A stretch of DNA of 64,000 nucleotides from Halichoerus grypus (GCF_964656455.1 NC_135715.1:149103935-149167934), one strand, 5' to 3'; shown: positions 11,301-23,739, counted from the stretch's first letter. Numbers and translations are program-made. The notes: a model not told the origin generated them from the sequence alone.

Positions 11301-12605
11301 CACCTGAATGTAGAAGTACTCTTAGAGCAATGAGAGTCTTATGCTTCCAATAAGTCTTAGGTAAAAAAAAATAATCATCATCATAAAGCACTAAGGAAAT
11401 TAATATAAAAGGGCTTAACCTTGTATTTCTTTAACCGTTTTATATATCATCAAATGACTTGATAACAAAAATTGTTTTGATATATTGTTTCAGAATAATT
11501 TCCTTGTGACTGCCTCATAAAATGTTCTGCAATTTTGAGCTGCCTATTTGCTCCATATGATATCTCTAGTGAAAGTGAGAGTCAGTCTTTCCAGGATTGG
11601 ATGTCCAGAACTAAATAAATCATAACAAGACCTGCGTAATTAAAAACAGGAATGTTGGTCTATGGGAGGGCTTACCCCTGTAATAGTGGCCATTGGCATG
11701 GCTTCTGCAATGGGTCTGTGCCTGCCAGAAGCCTTTGTGCTGAGTGTGGCTACAGAACCAAGAGTCCCACAAAGTCTAATCCAGGTTGCTTTACTGGGAA
11801 GCCAAAAAACTATGTGCTTTTTCTATGGTTTGAAATTTATTCCAAGGAAAAATTCAAACCAAAACCAAATTGGCTAAAATTCTTTGGAAATATGAGTACT
11901 TGGGCAACTCAGATATGCTGAACTGTAAATGGCTGCTGACAAAGTGTCTGTCCAACTTTGCTTCATTCAACATGGTAGACATGGAGTAGAAAGTAATTAT
12001 CTATTGCTTAAATGCACTGTCCTTATCTTTCTTCCTCCTGAAAATTTGAATATGTGGTTTCCGTGATTCTGAACTCTTCTAATAGCCTTTTTCACAAGTA
12101 CAAATTCTTGCTCTTTCACTCATCTCACATTTTGATAGTTTCACTTCTACTTGGATGTTGTTAAATCCTTACATTTAGTATTATTTTATGTGATATCTTC
12201 TGCCTTTCCATCTAGCTCTTAAGTGCTTGCTAACAGCTACTACAAAGTTTGCTTTTTAATGACCTCGATTATAAATAGCATGTATTAATAAGCATCTGTT
12301 TTGCTTATGAACTCTCTCATCTGCCTGCTTATCATTTTTCTTGGTTTTACCGCTCATATCTACAAAATTGTATTTTTTTCTCAAAGGATATTATGGTCTG
12401 AGAGTTGACTCAGAAATATTTGATCAATTTTAATCAAGGAAATAAGACCATTTAAAAATATTTTCAAGTCAGTTGATGTGGGACCTTGCTAATAAAGGCA
12501 CAATTTAAATTTGTATTTGTCCAGCATAATTCTCTAAAAATGTGTGTTTGAGATATTCCCAGGGTTGAAACCACTGAATTGCTCTCCTTGCATGAAGTCA
12601 GAATA
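11301..12605. other. No assigned feature; small GC-richer patch at 11640-11940
   Basis: Two overlapping + frames of 89 and 71 codons lie at 11652-11921. The second has a glycine/alanine/valine-rich hydrophobic stretch near its start that could be a membrane segment. I do not recognise either protein, and overlapping frames of this length can arise by chance. Confidence 0.35.
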
Positions 12606-12622
12606 AAGTTCAGACACTTTTA

Positions 12623-12820
12623 TTTTTTATTTTATTTAATTTATTTGACAGAGAGAGAGAGAGAGAGCGAGCACAAGTAGGCAGAGCGGCAGGCAGAGGG
12701 AGAGGGAGAAGCAGGCTCTCGCTGAGCAGGGAGCCGGACGCGGGGCTCGATCCCAGGACCCCGAGATCATGACCTGAGCCGAAGGCAGCCGCTTAACCGA
12801 CTGAGCCACCCAGGTGCCCC
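12623..12820 (-). mobile_element. CAN SINE, full length
   Basis: Antisense CAN SINE with tail at the left and tRNA-like head at the right (ending caggtgcccc in + orientation). A perfect 17-bp TSD, aagttcagacactttta, is at 12606-12622 and 12821-12837. The perfect TSD points to a fairly recent insertion. Confidence 0.96.
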
Positions 12821-12837
12821 AAGTTCAGACACTTTTA

Positions 12838-13310
12838 GCAAAAATGTGGAATTTGAGTAAAAGAAGAAACTTGAGAATTATTAATGGATGGATTACCCAG
12901 AATGAAAGATCTGGGTAAACAATTCCGAACTGGGCTTCGGATCAGAGAAATACAAGAGGATGAATACAGGAGAGGCTACTCAATTGGGAAGTTTGAGCTG
13001 TAACTTAACAGGGATCTCATGAGCATTCAAACCAGGAGAAAAGATAAGCAGTGTAGTAGCTTTTTTACATGTGGATGAGACTACAGGGGAAAGATCCCAC
13101 TTCTCCAGAGTCCTAGGAGGAAAGTATGATCCAAGGCTTATGTCAATTCCAAGAATCAGCACCTAGGGAAAGATCTACATTTTGGAAAGTAAGACAGAGA
13201 ATCAGATTGACAAGGGAAATATTGCTTCATGTTTTAAGTATGTGCTAAAGTAATTAAGATGTAATAATGTCATAAGATGTGTTTGCTAAGAAAAACTCTG
13301 AGATGGGTAT
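12838..13310. other. No recognised feature
   Basis: No repeat or coding signal recognised. Confidence 0.4.
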
Positions 13311-13312
13311 TT

Positions 13313-13745
13313 GCAGGCAGATGGCTCACTGGGGATTGCTCTTGGTGATGACACCCATGCAGGAGTGAGAGAAGCCTGACCGGGCAGAAGGCCACGTTGA
13401 ACTGTGAGGCAACATGGCTTCAGCCATCCAGCAGGGAGCTCTGGGGCTAAGTGACCCTTCAGAGAAACTCTGAATTAAGGAAAGTGTGCTGTACCTTCTC
13501 ACGGATTAGTAATTACATGCAGTGACTTAAGAGAGTGGCGGTTACTTTGGGTGAGGCATCTCCCTTTGGCCAAAAGGAATTCCTGGGGAAGGACTCAGCT
13601 ATGAGCCATGAGAAAGCAATGGTTCTGGCAATTGGGAACAATAGTGCCTTGGGAACATCCTAATGGAGGGATGTGGGTATTTCAGTTTATCCCATTTGGG
13701 AATAGTTCCTCCATGATTTTAGTCGGTCTTTGTTTCATTAAAAAA
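13313..13745. other. Unassigned GC-richer block beside ERV-like tract
   Basis: This stretch is clearly richer in G and C than its flanks and lies directly next to the antisense ERV-L-like tract, on the side where the distal end of that provirus would be. It may be its 3' part or an LTR. I found no terminal motifs or TSD that prove this. Confidence 0.25.
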
Positions 13746-13779
13746 AAAGAAAATGTACAGGAGAAAGATTAGTGAAAAA

Positions 13780-16100
13780 AACAAAAACCTAAGAGTTCCC
13801 ACCACTGCAGCTGGTATTTAGGAAGCAAATGATGGTTGTTAACATGCAGTACAAAAATCTTCACATGCTCAGGCCCATAGCTCTATCCACATGCCATAAA
13901 CCCAGATATCCTTGTTCCTGATTTTCCAATCTTTCCCTGTGTCTCTGACCAACCAACCAAGTCACTCACCACTGCCTATGAATTTGTTTATATTAATTAC
14001 CATAGGACATCCCCCTTCATAAAGTGGATGACTAAGTGCATTATCAACGATCTGCCCATTTTAAGGATTTTCCTGTCATGACTGTCTTGCTGGGCAGTAG
14101 AATGGAAAAGCATCTATTCTCCAGATCGAAACATATACCATTTACTTGGGTCTCAGTTAATCTGTTCTAGTATGGCAGCTCCAACAAAGACTATTCTTTG
14201 ATTCAATTTATTGTAGGACCATCAATCCTGCATCTGGTTAGTCATTAAGGATAGAACTAATTGCTTCCACTCCCACCCTCCATTCTCTTGGAATATTCCA
14301 CTTCATTTACTCCACTGCAATATCTCTGACCCAACAGATCAAGGAATAAATTGGGCTGTTTTGTCTAATAATAAGTACATTCATTCGAATCCTAAATTTA
14401 TGTACCAGAGAACTGACCAAAAACCCAATAGACCCATTGCAAGTTGAACTTTGGCCAGGAATTCATTAATCAGCAAGCTCCAAATGCTCTCACCCTCATG
14501 GAGGATCTATGATGATGTCTTGTGTCCAGTTGTCTTCAAAATATTTCCCTTCCTCACTGTACAATTGCTCAAATAATTGTCCATAGATCCTTTGGAGGAA
14601 AGTCTAGGAGTATCATTACCATACACATCTGATGTACTGTTTCAGGGAGAATCCTTATTCCTGCAGATTTGATCTCTCCTTCCATCAATGGGATCTGGCT
14701 CTGAAAACTTGCTCAATTCCCATATTTGACAAAGGATTATGGAATTTTGTTGTGAAATCTGGCCTCGGTCTTCTGATGATCCATTCTTGATTTTTTATCA
14801 TTATATAGTTTGAGCAGCATTACATATCTAGAAATATAGGCCGAGCAACATTTTTCTTAGCTGACTACAGACTATATAACTATAGATTGAATTACTCTTA
14901 TCTGAACATCTACAATGCCCATAAGGATGCCATATTCTGTTACCATTTCCATTGCTTCTTACAGGCCAAGGGCCTCTGCTTGTCAGACCAAACTTGTTGC
15001 TTATTACAATAATTGCAATACTTTTCTTCTGATGGTCAAATGCCTCCACTTGAACTCTTTGGAATCTTTCCATCCCCATCACTCTCTGTAAGCCGAGTTC
15101 TATATGAACACCATCTATCATCAACCTAAAGAGTTCAGCCCCTGCTGATCTTGTCAACAGTGCTCGTGCTCTTGTCACAAGTATAGTCCCTATCACTCTG
15201 GTAAATGGAGCATACTCTGGGTGATTTGGAGGGATGTAGCTGGTGGGTTTTCTAACTTTATGTAGATTATTTACTCTAACAATACTTCTCTGAGTCTTTT
15301 TTAAAAACTTATTTCACCATCTTCCCCAGAAGATGTTTTGTCATTTTCATTTCAGAAACCACCTCATCAGCATGTTAGCACTGTCTTTCCAGGCTATAAA
15401 GTCCTATAGCACAGGAGAATGCTCCCACATCAATAAATTATCATTCATCCAAATTTGTAATTTCTTTCCTTTGATTTCAAAATGGTCTACTTTCTGCTCA
15501 TATACAGTTTCTGAAGTATCTTGGGGGTGTAGTTCCTTTCTTTCCTTAGCAGGCTCAGAACTTCCTTTGCCTAATTATGTTGTGACTTTACTCTAGTTTT
15601 GGGTCTGGTGGCCCAGGAGATAGATGGGTGTAGATCCCAAGAAGGGATATATATTGTCTTGCTGGTTTAAGACTCCTGTGGCTTCTAAAAGCAAGTGAAG
15701 AGTACAAACCTTTAACAGAGAAGATGGGGACTTTTCTGTAGGTTTGGAGTGTTCAAGGTGACCTGATAACTCAAGTTGGGGAATGCATTTATCCATGTGT
15801 CCTATTCCATGTTTCAGATTCCCCTTTCTTCCCAATCAGAACCCTGACTTTGGATAATGGGCTTCCAGATTTGAGAATCTAACCTTTCCTGGAGCCAGCC
15901 TCCCCTTTGCATCCTGAATCTTATTCTCAGTGTTTTTTTTCTTCCCTCCAGAATGAGATGAGTCTCTTCACACTGTGCCAACACATTCTGGCTTTCGGAG
16001 TTTGTCTTTATTTGTCGACTAATGACCTTTAGTCCACCATGTTTTTCTTTTGTTTTTTGTTTTTCTAATCTATCCAATGCCCAACCAACAGCCATCCAAT
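13780..16100 (-). mobile_element. Degenerate ERV-L-like internal region, antisense
   Basis: The minus strand has the look of a retroviral internal region. A conceptual reading near 13845-13960 has a tryptophan-rich stretch followed by a HVK-IFV-HVN motif, like the C-terminal end of ERV-L RNase H. Upstream in that orientation (15593-16095) are two lysine/glutamine-rich frames that would sit in gag. The T/C richness of the + strand also fits an antisense ERV. Stops and frameshifts interrupt every frame and no intact gene remains. The family call rests on memory of class III ERV sequence; the RNase H end is the strongest part and the middle is not identified. Confidence 0.42.
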
Positions 16101-16860
16101 TCCATAGTCCTTATAAATATTACATTCTCTAAACCCTTAAATATCTGTGCTGTTGCATCTAACAGTGTATTCCTTTCCACAAGTATCCTTTCCATTTGAT
16201 CATTTTCATCAATTGCACTGCTGCTGTGTTCAAGTCTATGTCAATATTCTACCCATCAGCAGCTATTGGTCCTGACTGTTAGTTTGCCAGAAGTGATCTT
16301 GCTCCAAATTATCACATTAGAGTTTGCCTTCTAGGACCATACTCCGTATTAACTATCATAGGTCACTTTCACAAGGAAATAGACTCTGTGTTGGAAATTT
16401 GCAATAACAATATCTACAAAGGGATGATGGAAGTAAGATTAGGCAGAGGTAGAAATTGCAATGCAATGCAGTTGCAACAAAGACCTCAGATAATCCCATA
16501 GGGAACTCTGTAGCTGGAATAACTTTTCAGAAATGTCTAAAAGAATTTGAGAGAATCTGTACTTCCTATTTAGATTCACCATTGGATATAGCCTTCCCTG
16601 AGGGTAAAGTGTAATCTTAGGTGAGGTAGTGCCCATGCAGAAAGTGATTCCTAGGCTGTGACCCCTCAGAGGGGACAACACTACCAACATTTGTGAGAAT
16701 GAATGCCCAAACCCCATGGAGGTATCTGAGAGGCAGGGGCATACCATCCAGCATTAATCTCAAGCACTTTATGATGATATGCCTCTCTATGCCTGATTTG
16801 TCTAACAAAATTATCTCACGCAGCAATAAACTTTTAACAATATCCTATTATAATATAATG
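16101..16860 (-). other. Possible continuation of ERV-like tract
   Basis: Base composition is similar to the previous block. Broken minus-strand frames lie at 16439-16826. I do not recognise a specific gene, and I found no primer-binding site. Confidence 0.25.
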
Positions 16861-16865
16861 TTTCC

Positions 16866-17465
16866 AATCTCCAGCTCTGGTGGGCAGATTTTTAAGAGGG
16901 CTCCCAACATTTCCATCCTCTAGTGCACGTGCCCTGTATAATCCCCTCTCCTTGATGTGGGCAGGGCCAGTGAATATAATGGGGTATCACTCCCATGATT
17001 ACATTACTAATCAATTGACTTTGAGTTAATCAGAAGGAAAAGATTATCTTAGGTGGGTCTGACATGGTCAGGTGAGCCCAATAAAAGAAGGCGAAGCATC
17101 AGAGACATACTCTGCTACTGACCAATAAGAAGCAGCAAACTCCCATGCCATTCAGGGAGACTGGGAATGGAAGGCTTCTAGTTGGTAAGAGAGAAACCCA
17201 ACTGACTGACAGCTAGCAAGAAACTGGGGACATCAATCATGCAACCACAAAGTAATGCATTCTCCCACCTGAATAAGATTGGAGAGGACCCTGAGTCTCA
17301 GATAAGGTAGAGTTCCAGCTAACAGTTTGACTTCAGCCTTGTAAGACACTAAGCCATGCCTGGACTTCTGACCTACAGAAACTCTGAGATAATAAGTACA
17401 TGTCGTTTTGAGTCACTAGGTTTGTGGTACTTTCTTATACAACCCCTAATAACTAATAACCAACA
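16866..17465 (+). mobile_element. MaLR-like (ERVL-MaLR, MLT1-class) LTR
   Basis: The phrase order tcaggtgagcccaataaaag, gacagctagcaagaaactgg, acttctgacctacagaaact, gagataataagtacatgtcg, 'tcactaggtttgtggtactt' and a 'cccctaataactaataac' end follows the consensus of MLT1-class LTRs in + orientation. Its orientation is opposite to the ERV-like tract on its left, so it is probably a separate solo LTR and not that element's LTR. Confidence 0.65.
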
Positions 17466-17544
17466 TTTAAGAAATTCTACAACTCAACTTTGACTTATCT
17501 ATCCAGTGGTATTTCTCAAGATAAGCCAAAATGAAAACATTGTA

Positions 17545-17760
17545 TCAGTATCTTTCAGCCTCCCTCATTTTTCCCTAAACATATGGTTCTCATTTCTGCA
17601 TCTGTATTTGTTCCCATGATGTTGTCCTTTATGTGGAATTCTCTCCTCATTCACTCTGCTTATCTAAATCCTACACATTCGTCAAGACCCAAGGTTTACA
17701 TCTTCTATACGGCATTTAATCTGCATTTTATCTTTTAAGGTACATATAGGCTCTAATTCA
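17545..17760 (+). repeat. L2 LINE 3' fragment
   Basis: The order of 'gtggaattctctcctcattc', 'ttatctaaatcctacacatt' and 'cgtcaagacccaaggt' follows the L2 region just before its 3' end. It is divergent and has no coding potential. Confidence 0.55.
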
Positions 17761-18254
17761 TTATATGACAAATACATTCAAGTATCCAAGTAAACGCAGT
17801 CTGCCTTCTAAGCCTATTTCAAAATGTGACCAAAGTTTGGAGAGAGGAATATTCTATGTCCTCCTTTCCCCGACTTACCCTGTTGATACCAGTTCAACTT
17901 TGCCACTTTAAGGACAAGGTGACCACTGAAATGGATGGATAAACTCTTTAAAATGGGGTTCCAAGGAAGAATTGGCTTTGAGGGGCTGGAGGGGCTTTAT
18001 AAATTATTTATCCTAAAAACTCCATTATACAGACAATGAAAGTGAAGCACGAGGAATTTAAGGGCACAATGTCTCAGAACTGAATTAGAATAGAGAACTA
18101 ATATCTCCCAGTTTCCAATTTAGTAAATTTATCATCAGAAAAAAAGCTAGGAGTTTAAAAAAAAATACTCGATCTGTGCTTTTCTAACTCATAATTATTA
18201 ACTTGATCTATCATGGATGATGGTATAACATTATATTATAATAGCATATAAGTA
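17761..18254. other. No recognised feature
   Basis: No repeat or coding signal recognised. Confidence 0.4.
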
Positions 18255-18432
18255 ATAGGATAGTATCATGAGCAGTGGGCTCTAGGAATCTAAATCCTGA
18301 GTTTAAACCCTGTCTCTGCCACTGGTGAATTGTAGGATATAGGGGATTTATGTAAACTCTCTGAGCCTCAGTTTTATATGTAATATAGTCATAATAAAAC
18401 ATATTACCTCCTAGGGTCTTCGTCATGATAAA
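18255..18432 (+). repeat. MIR SINE
   Basis: The order of 'gggctctaggaatctaaatc', 'ctgagtttaaaccctgtctc', 'tgccactggtgaattgtagg' and 'aaactctctgagcctcagtt' is characteristic of MIR. Confidence 0.8.
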
Positions 18433-18492
18433 AATTGGTTTAATTACTTGTATTTTTATTTTTATTACCTTAAAAAACCAAATAAGTATTGT

Positions 18493-18680
18493 GGTTTTTT
18501 TTTTTAAGATTTTTTAAATTTATTTGACAGAGAGACACACTGAGAGAGGGAACACAAGCAGGGGCAGAGGGAGAGGGAGAAGCAGGCTTCCTGCTGAACA
18601 AGGGGCTCGATCCCAGGACCCTGGGATCATGACCTGAGCCAAAGGCAGATACTTAACCGGCTGAGCCACCCAGGCACCCC
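18493..18680 (-). mobile_element. CAN SINE
   Basis: Antisense CAN SINE with a deletion in the body (the gagcccgatgcgg part is shortened). The 15-bp TSD ccaaataagtattgt at 18478-18492 recurs with one mismatch at 18681-18695. Confidence 0.94.
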
Positions 18681-18695
18681 CCAAGTAAGTATTGT

Positions 18696-19689
18696 TGCAC
18701 TAAAAATTGTCCTGAAAATACGCTGGAAGTATTGTGCCACACTTTTAGATCTGCTCCTAAGAGACGTAAGACAGACTTCAGTCCTTAAGTGGAATAAATA
18801 GTAAAACAGCCAGACATTCACAGAATAGGAACAAATTAGAATAACTTATAAACGTGCTGGAGAGAGTGAGTGCTAGTTATGCTGCAGGTTCCATTCTTAT
18901 TCATAGTATTTTAGCAGGTGCTTCCCAATTGTCCCTTATAGTGCTTCAGAATTACTTCTGGATTTTACCTTTTCAATCAGGCTTCCATCTTGGTTTATTT
19001 TTTAAATCAAATTTTGTGAATTTCAAATAAACAGAACTCGAGAGTCTTTAGTTGTAACCCATTGATCTTTGATGTTCTACCATTGGCAATTCATTTTTTT
19101 TAAGTAAAATAATTCTGTTCTACAAATAAAAATGCAATTCTCAGCACCTAATTTGAGTGAATTTACTTGATCACTCTCCCAGTGAAAGAAACAATATTAA
19201 ATGAGATAGAAGGGGGAAAAGATTTGGAAAAAAGATATGACATATGAAGAAGAGAGAAGGGGGTTTGTTGACAAACTCATCTAATATGATTTTACAAATG
19301 TTGAACAGTGATGTATTAGTCACTGCACTGAAGATTTATAGTTTTAAAGTAGTCAAGTGCAGCATATCTAAAAATATTTAACTGAGATATTGGTGTTATT
19401 GTAAACACATGGAACAAGATGAGCAGAAATTCTTTGGCTTGACTATTGATTTGTATATTGTGTCTAACAACTATAGAGGAACAGAGAATTTCTCAATGAA
19501 ACTTGTAAACATTTTCAATTTTGATTTGGGTAGAAGCTATTGATGCACTTTGTACAATTCAATAAAAAAGTGTTCTAGGAAGTTCTGGGTGGTTTAATAG
19601 ATCAGGCAACCCCAGATCAGCTATGTTTACCTGGTAAAGAATGTATGTGACTACTTTACAAATTTTCCTCAGTTGTTTCTGGGTCTGGT
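18696..19689. other. No recognised feature
   Basis: AT-rich DNA with no recognised element. Confidence 0.4.
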
Positions 19690-19885
19690 TAAGGAGACAG
19701 CCTTCTGGTCCTAACTCCAATATTAATTTGATGTGACATTTTGGGGAAGTTACTTAACCTCTTCATGCCTTTCTTTTTCCTAAAAGAGGGATGGTAAATC
19801 TCTGCTTATTTAGTTGAGAGAGAAGATGATGATGAGTAGTAAGTAGAATAATGGATGCTAATGCACTGAAAGTGTAAAGAACTAC
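19690..19885 (+). repeat. MIR SINE fragment
   Basis: The string 'ggggaagttacttaacctct', followed by 'tcatgcctttctttttccta' and an A/G-rich segment, follows the MIR core and 3' part. Confidence 0.65.
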
Positions 19886-19931
19886 AAAATACAAGGAATC
19901 GGCTTTAGTTAAAAATAAATCAAGAAGATTT

Positions 19932-20117
19932 TTTTTAAGATTTTATTTATTTACTTGATAGAGAGAGAGAGCACACAAGCAGTGGGAGCGTCAGGCAGAA
20001 GGAGAAGCAGACTCTCCTCTGAGCAGGGAGCCCGATGCGGGGCTCGATCCCAGGACTCTGGGATCATGACCTGACCCGAAGGCAGATGCTTAATGACTGA
20101 GCCACCCAGGTGCCATC
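19932..20117 (-). mobile_element. CAN SINE
   Basis: Antisense CAN SINE. The TSD tcaagaagattt is at 19920-19931 and 20118-20129. The body has a few differences from the younger copies (agactctcctctgagcaggg). Confidence 0.95.
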
Positions 20118-20129
20118 TCAAGAAGATTT

Positions 20130-21290
20130 AAATAGAATGTTTCATTAATAAACATGGACCTGATCTTTATGAACACTAAATTTTGCTTAGAGTAAAATGA
20201 AAATCTGTATGAAAAATTAAAAAGTGTACAAAATAATATAATTGTCATTCATTGGAAGAAGAGAAATGATTTTGCCTTTTTGGTTGGGAGAGATAAAATG
20301 TGCTTATTATCAAAACAGTCCTTTAGGTTTTCTATGGTTATCTGGATAAACTAGAGAGTACATTGCTTTCCTTCCAGCCGACTTCACACATTTAATCATT
20401 ACCAATACTTGCTGGCCTGACGTGAAACTTGACACTCTCATATCAAAAGATGAGATTTGAGAAGGAAAGAGGAAGAAAAAAAAAACAGGTCTCTAAATAA
20501 CTTGTTGCATATAATATATTCAACAGCTGGGTTTTCTTATTCTGATAATTTCTCTTTGATCACACAGATCACGATTTGATGATAACGTGTGGATCACAAT
20601 TTGATGGTAATTTTTTACAAAGAGAAATACAGTTTTGTTTTTTTTTTAAATCAGGACAATTTATTTTTTCTCCTCTTTTCTTGCGTGACGTGACCACAGG
20701 CTTAACCTGTCACTGAAATTGTGCTGTTTCCACTTTGGCTTATTCCCTGATGTGAAATGATATCATGTTTCCGTAGTTTCTGGATAAACTCAAGCACAAG
20801 CTAAACCTCAAGATGTCTTGTGGCTTTGATCTAAGCCTCTGTCTATGGTTTATAAGCCTCAGAAAGTGCTATTGTAAAATATCTGCAAACTGTCTATTTC
20901 TTATAAAACTGTTAAGTTTTATTGGAGTGAATCTGGTGATTTTTTGCCTCAGTCTCTGCTTTTCCAGATGCCTGACATGAAAGGAATATAGGTGGCCTAA
21001 CATATAAATGGAAAAGCCCTTCATTAAGAAATAGATTTTCCCCTTACAACCTCTAGTTTAATTTTTTTTTCCTAGAAGTGATGCCCTGTGGGCCTGTAGT
21101 TTTTATGATTTTTGTTTGTTCTTCCTATATCTCAACATCACTAACACTTGTTCAAATGGCTTAATAGCCTGATTTTTAAATCTAATTGATCAAAAATTAA
21201 ACAACAACAAAAAAATACCCACAGCTTCAAATTTAATCAAGTGACTTATTTTATATTGTCCTTATCTGATATTAAAGTTAAATAGGTCAA
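20130..21290. other. No recognised mobile element
   Basis: AT-rich DNA containing a 25-bp imperfect tandem repeat at 20567-20616 (see findings). No coding signal. Confidence 0.4.
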
Positions 21291-21291
21291 T

Positions 21292-21482
21292 GGGGCGCCT
21301 GGGTGGCTCAGTAGGTTAAGCATCTGACTTTTGGTGTTGGCTCAGGTCATGATCTCAGAGTGGTGAGGTTGAGCCCTGCATTGGGCTCCTCGCTCAGCGT
21401 AGAGTCTGCTTGAGATTCGCTGACTCCCTCTCCCTCTGCCCCTTCCCCCCAAATAAATAAATAAATAAATCTTAAAAAAAAA
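21292..21482 (+). mobile_element. CAN SINE, older subtype
   Basis: The head is intact, but the body has gtagagtctgcttgagattc, an older carnivoran subtype distinct from the other copies, and ends in (AAAT)n plus A-run. The flanking duplication is only approximate (aaagttaa... on both sides with several differences), as expected for an older insertion. Confidence 0.93.
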
Positions 21483-21489
21483 AGTTAAG

Positions 21490-22918
21490 TATGTTGAAAC
21501 TAATTCCAAAAAGCTGATTTAATCAACTGCGTGTAGTGGACATTCAATTTTCTGAGATTTTCTGTTAAGAAAGAGTTAACTCGAGTGGTCACTCAATACC
21601 ACTTCCTTTTTATCCCTAGTCAGTTCTTGGTGACATTATGGAGATCAACTCAAATCCCGAGAGACATGACAAATATTACCTCTCAGCTCTTTCAGAAAGT
21701 TTTCCCTCCTGTGTGCTCCCTCCTTATCTCCACCCCAGTCACTCCCTCTGTGATGCTAGTAATACTTAGTAACTAGTTCTCATGTATCATTTATATAGAA
21801 ATATGTTTGCATTTTTCCTGTCTTGTCTTCACCCAGCCTAATATTCACACAAACACCTATAGGGCTGTGTACGATTTGGAACAGGCCCTACCTTTTATTC
21901 TTGTACCTCAGTGATGAAGAAACAGATACATGAAGGGATTTTTGTTAACAGTACAGGTAACAGCCCCTTAAGCTTTCAGTAAAAGCTAAACTTGAACAAA
22001 AGTTCTAAGCAATTAAAATATTAAGAAGTGTTACGGAAAATTAATATTCATTTTCTCCTCTTCCTTCCTGAAAAGACTTTTGTTCAAACAACACGGCCAA
22101 CTAAAATTATTTCCTCATACTCCTTTGCAACTATTATATGACATTGATGGTCAAATCTATATTATTTCTTGATATAGAGGGAAAGAGTTAGATAATCTTC
22201 TTGCCTTTCCCTCTTCTCCTTCTTGGGATACAGGTGTGATGTCTAGATGCGCAGCAGCTGGTTTGCACCACACAGATTAAAACGACATGCTACGGAAAAC
22301 AGAGAAAACATATCAGACCCTCTTTTATTACATGGTGTCCCCCTCATCCCAATCCTGAGCAATTTACCTCTGCATTTCCTATTATAGAAGGAAAAATAAT
22401 TAAACAGTAGATTCAACTTTCTGATGCATAGAACCAAACATACTTCTAAATAACAAAAATGTATATTAAAAAAAAACTATTTAAATTGTAAGATCTTAAA
22501 GTGACAGCCCTATAACTTGCATTTCTGTCTCTTCATATATCGTTATTTGAATTTTCCTCCCTGGAAGGAAAAGAATAAATTTTTTTTTTTTTTCCAGTTA
22601 GCAGAGCTCCTGCTAAGCGAGTTTAAGAACACAAATGATAAATTAAGCTTCTTTTTATAAAATAAGTGTAGAGAATAATCGAACTATCCATGTAAAAAAG
22701 TTAGCTGCTTACTAAGCAGTTATTCACACTTACATTTTCTGTTGGGTTTACTTTGATGTGGAGCTTCTTAACAAAGCTAACTGAATTTGTCCAGTGAAAA
22801 GTCTCACGATTTTTGGAAAACCAATGCTGAGTGGTTGAGATTTAGAGACCAACCAAGAATCATGTAAAATTTTCCTTTGTATTTGAAATGTAAATATTTT
22901 TCTTTTTGATTAAAAAAA
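21490..22918. other. No recognised feature
   Basis: Two short frames (21585-21776 + and 22243-22437 -) have no known domain. A run of about 18 T lies near 22579-22594. Confidence 0.4.
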
Positions 22919-22929
22919 AAAATTCCTGT

Positions 22930-23048
22930 CGGGTACTTGGGTGGCTCAGTCAGTTAAGTGTCAGACTTGATAGCAGCTCAGGGCTGTGAGTTTGAGCCCT
23001 GTGTTGCGCTCCACGCTGGGCCGGGAGCCTACTTAAGAAAAAAAAAAT
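22930..23048 (+). mobile_element. Short CAN SINE lacking the CT-rich body
   Basis: The tRNA-like head is followed by cgctccacgctgggccggga and then runs straight into an A-tail after gagcctacttaag. The CT-rich segment and AATAAA tail are absent. The flanks share aa(t)tcctgt (22921-22929 and about 23046-23054), a plausible TSD. It is either a truncated transcript or an older short subtype. Confidence 0.85.
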
Positions 23049-23054
23049 CCTGTA

Positions 23055-23739
23055 ATTGCTGAACAGTTAAACACTTTAAGGAAGTAAATGAATTTATAGG
23101 AAAAAAAGTTAGCTACTTTGGACAAAATTTTGCAATTTTATAAATTATATTTCTTTTTATTAACAAGGGTTTATGCTTTCTTAGATAAAATTAGAATGGA
23201 TTTTGGATTAAAATGGATTCATATTGTCATGGATGTATTTATCCCCCAGGTGTTGCTTTTCTTCAGAGAAACTAGAAATACTTTGTCTATAACCATACAT
23301 TAATTTTCCAGGATAGCCCCAATTTCAGTAATACTTAGAGGTCATGTACCCTGATTTCTTTTTTTAATCATTACATTCTTTGTTCCAAAACTCTCCCTGT
23401 GGACTGTTGTTATTTTGAAATAAAATATAAGGTCTCTCAGATTTCACTCAATAAAACAAATAATTTTGAAGTGTTACTCTTCTATATTCTAAATTTTACT
23501 TTGAGGCTGCATTTGAATTTGTCTCTGAGTCTGGAAGCTTTGCTCTCCTCTCCACAGAATTTATCCCCTTGCTCAAACCTTCTATATCCTCAGCCGCAAT
23601 CTCTGTCTGGCTCTCAGTGCCTTCTAGACCATAGTGCCAAGCCAACCTCTCACTCATGTCTCCTCCTACACTCCTACGCAAGAGAAGGCTGGACCTTTAG
23701 GAGAATAAATTGGATTATTTGTAATGGTTCATTATTGAG
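23055..23739. other. No recognised feature
   Basis: A 114-codon frame (23399-23743, +) and its antisense partner (23496-23681) overlap. Neither is recognisable. Confidence 0.35.

Noticed and set aside
14828..15196. A 122-codon antisense frame as a cellular gene
   Set aside because: It lies within the ERV-like tract and shows no independent gene signal.
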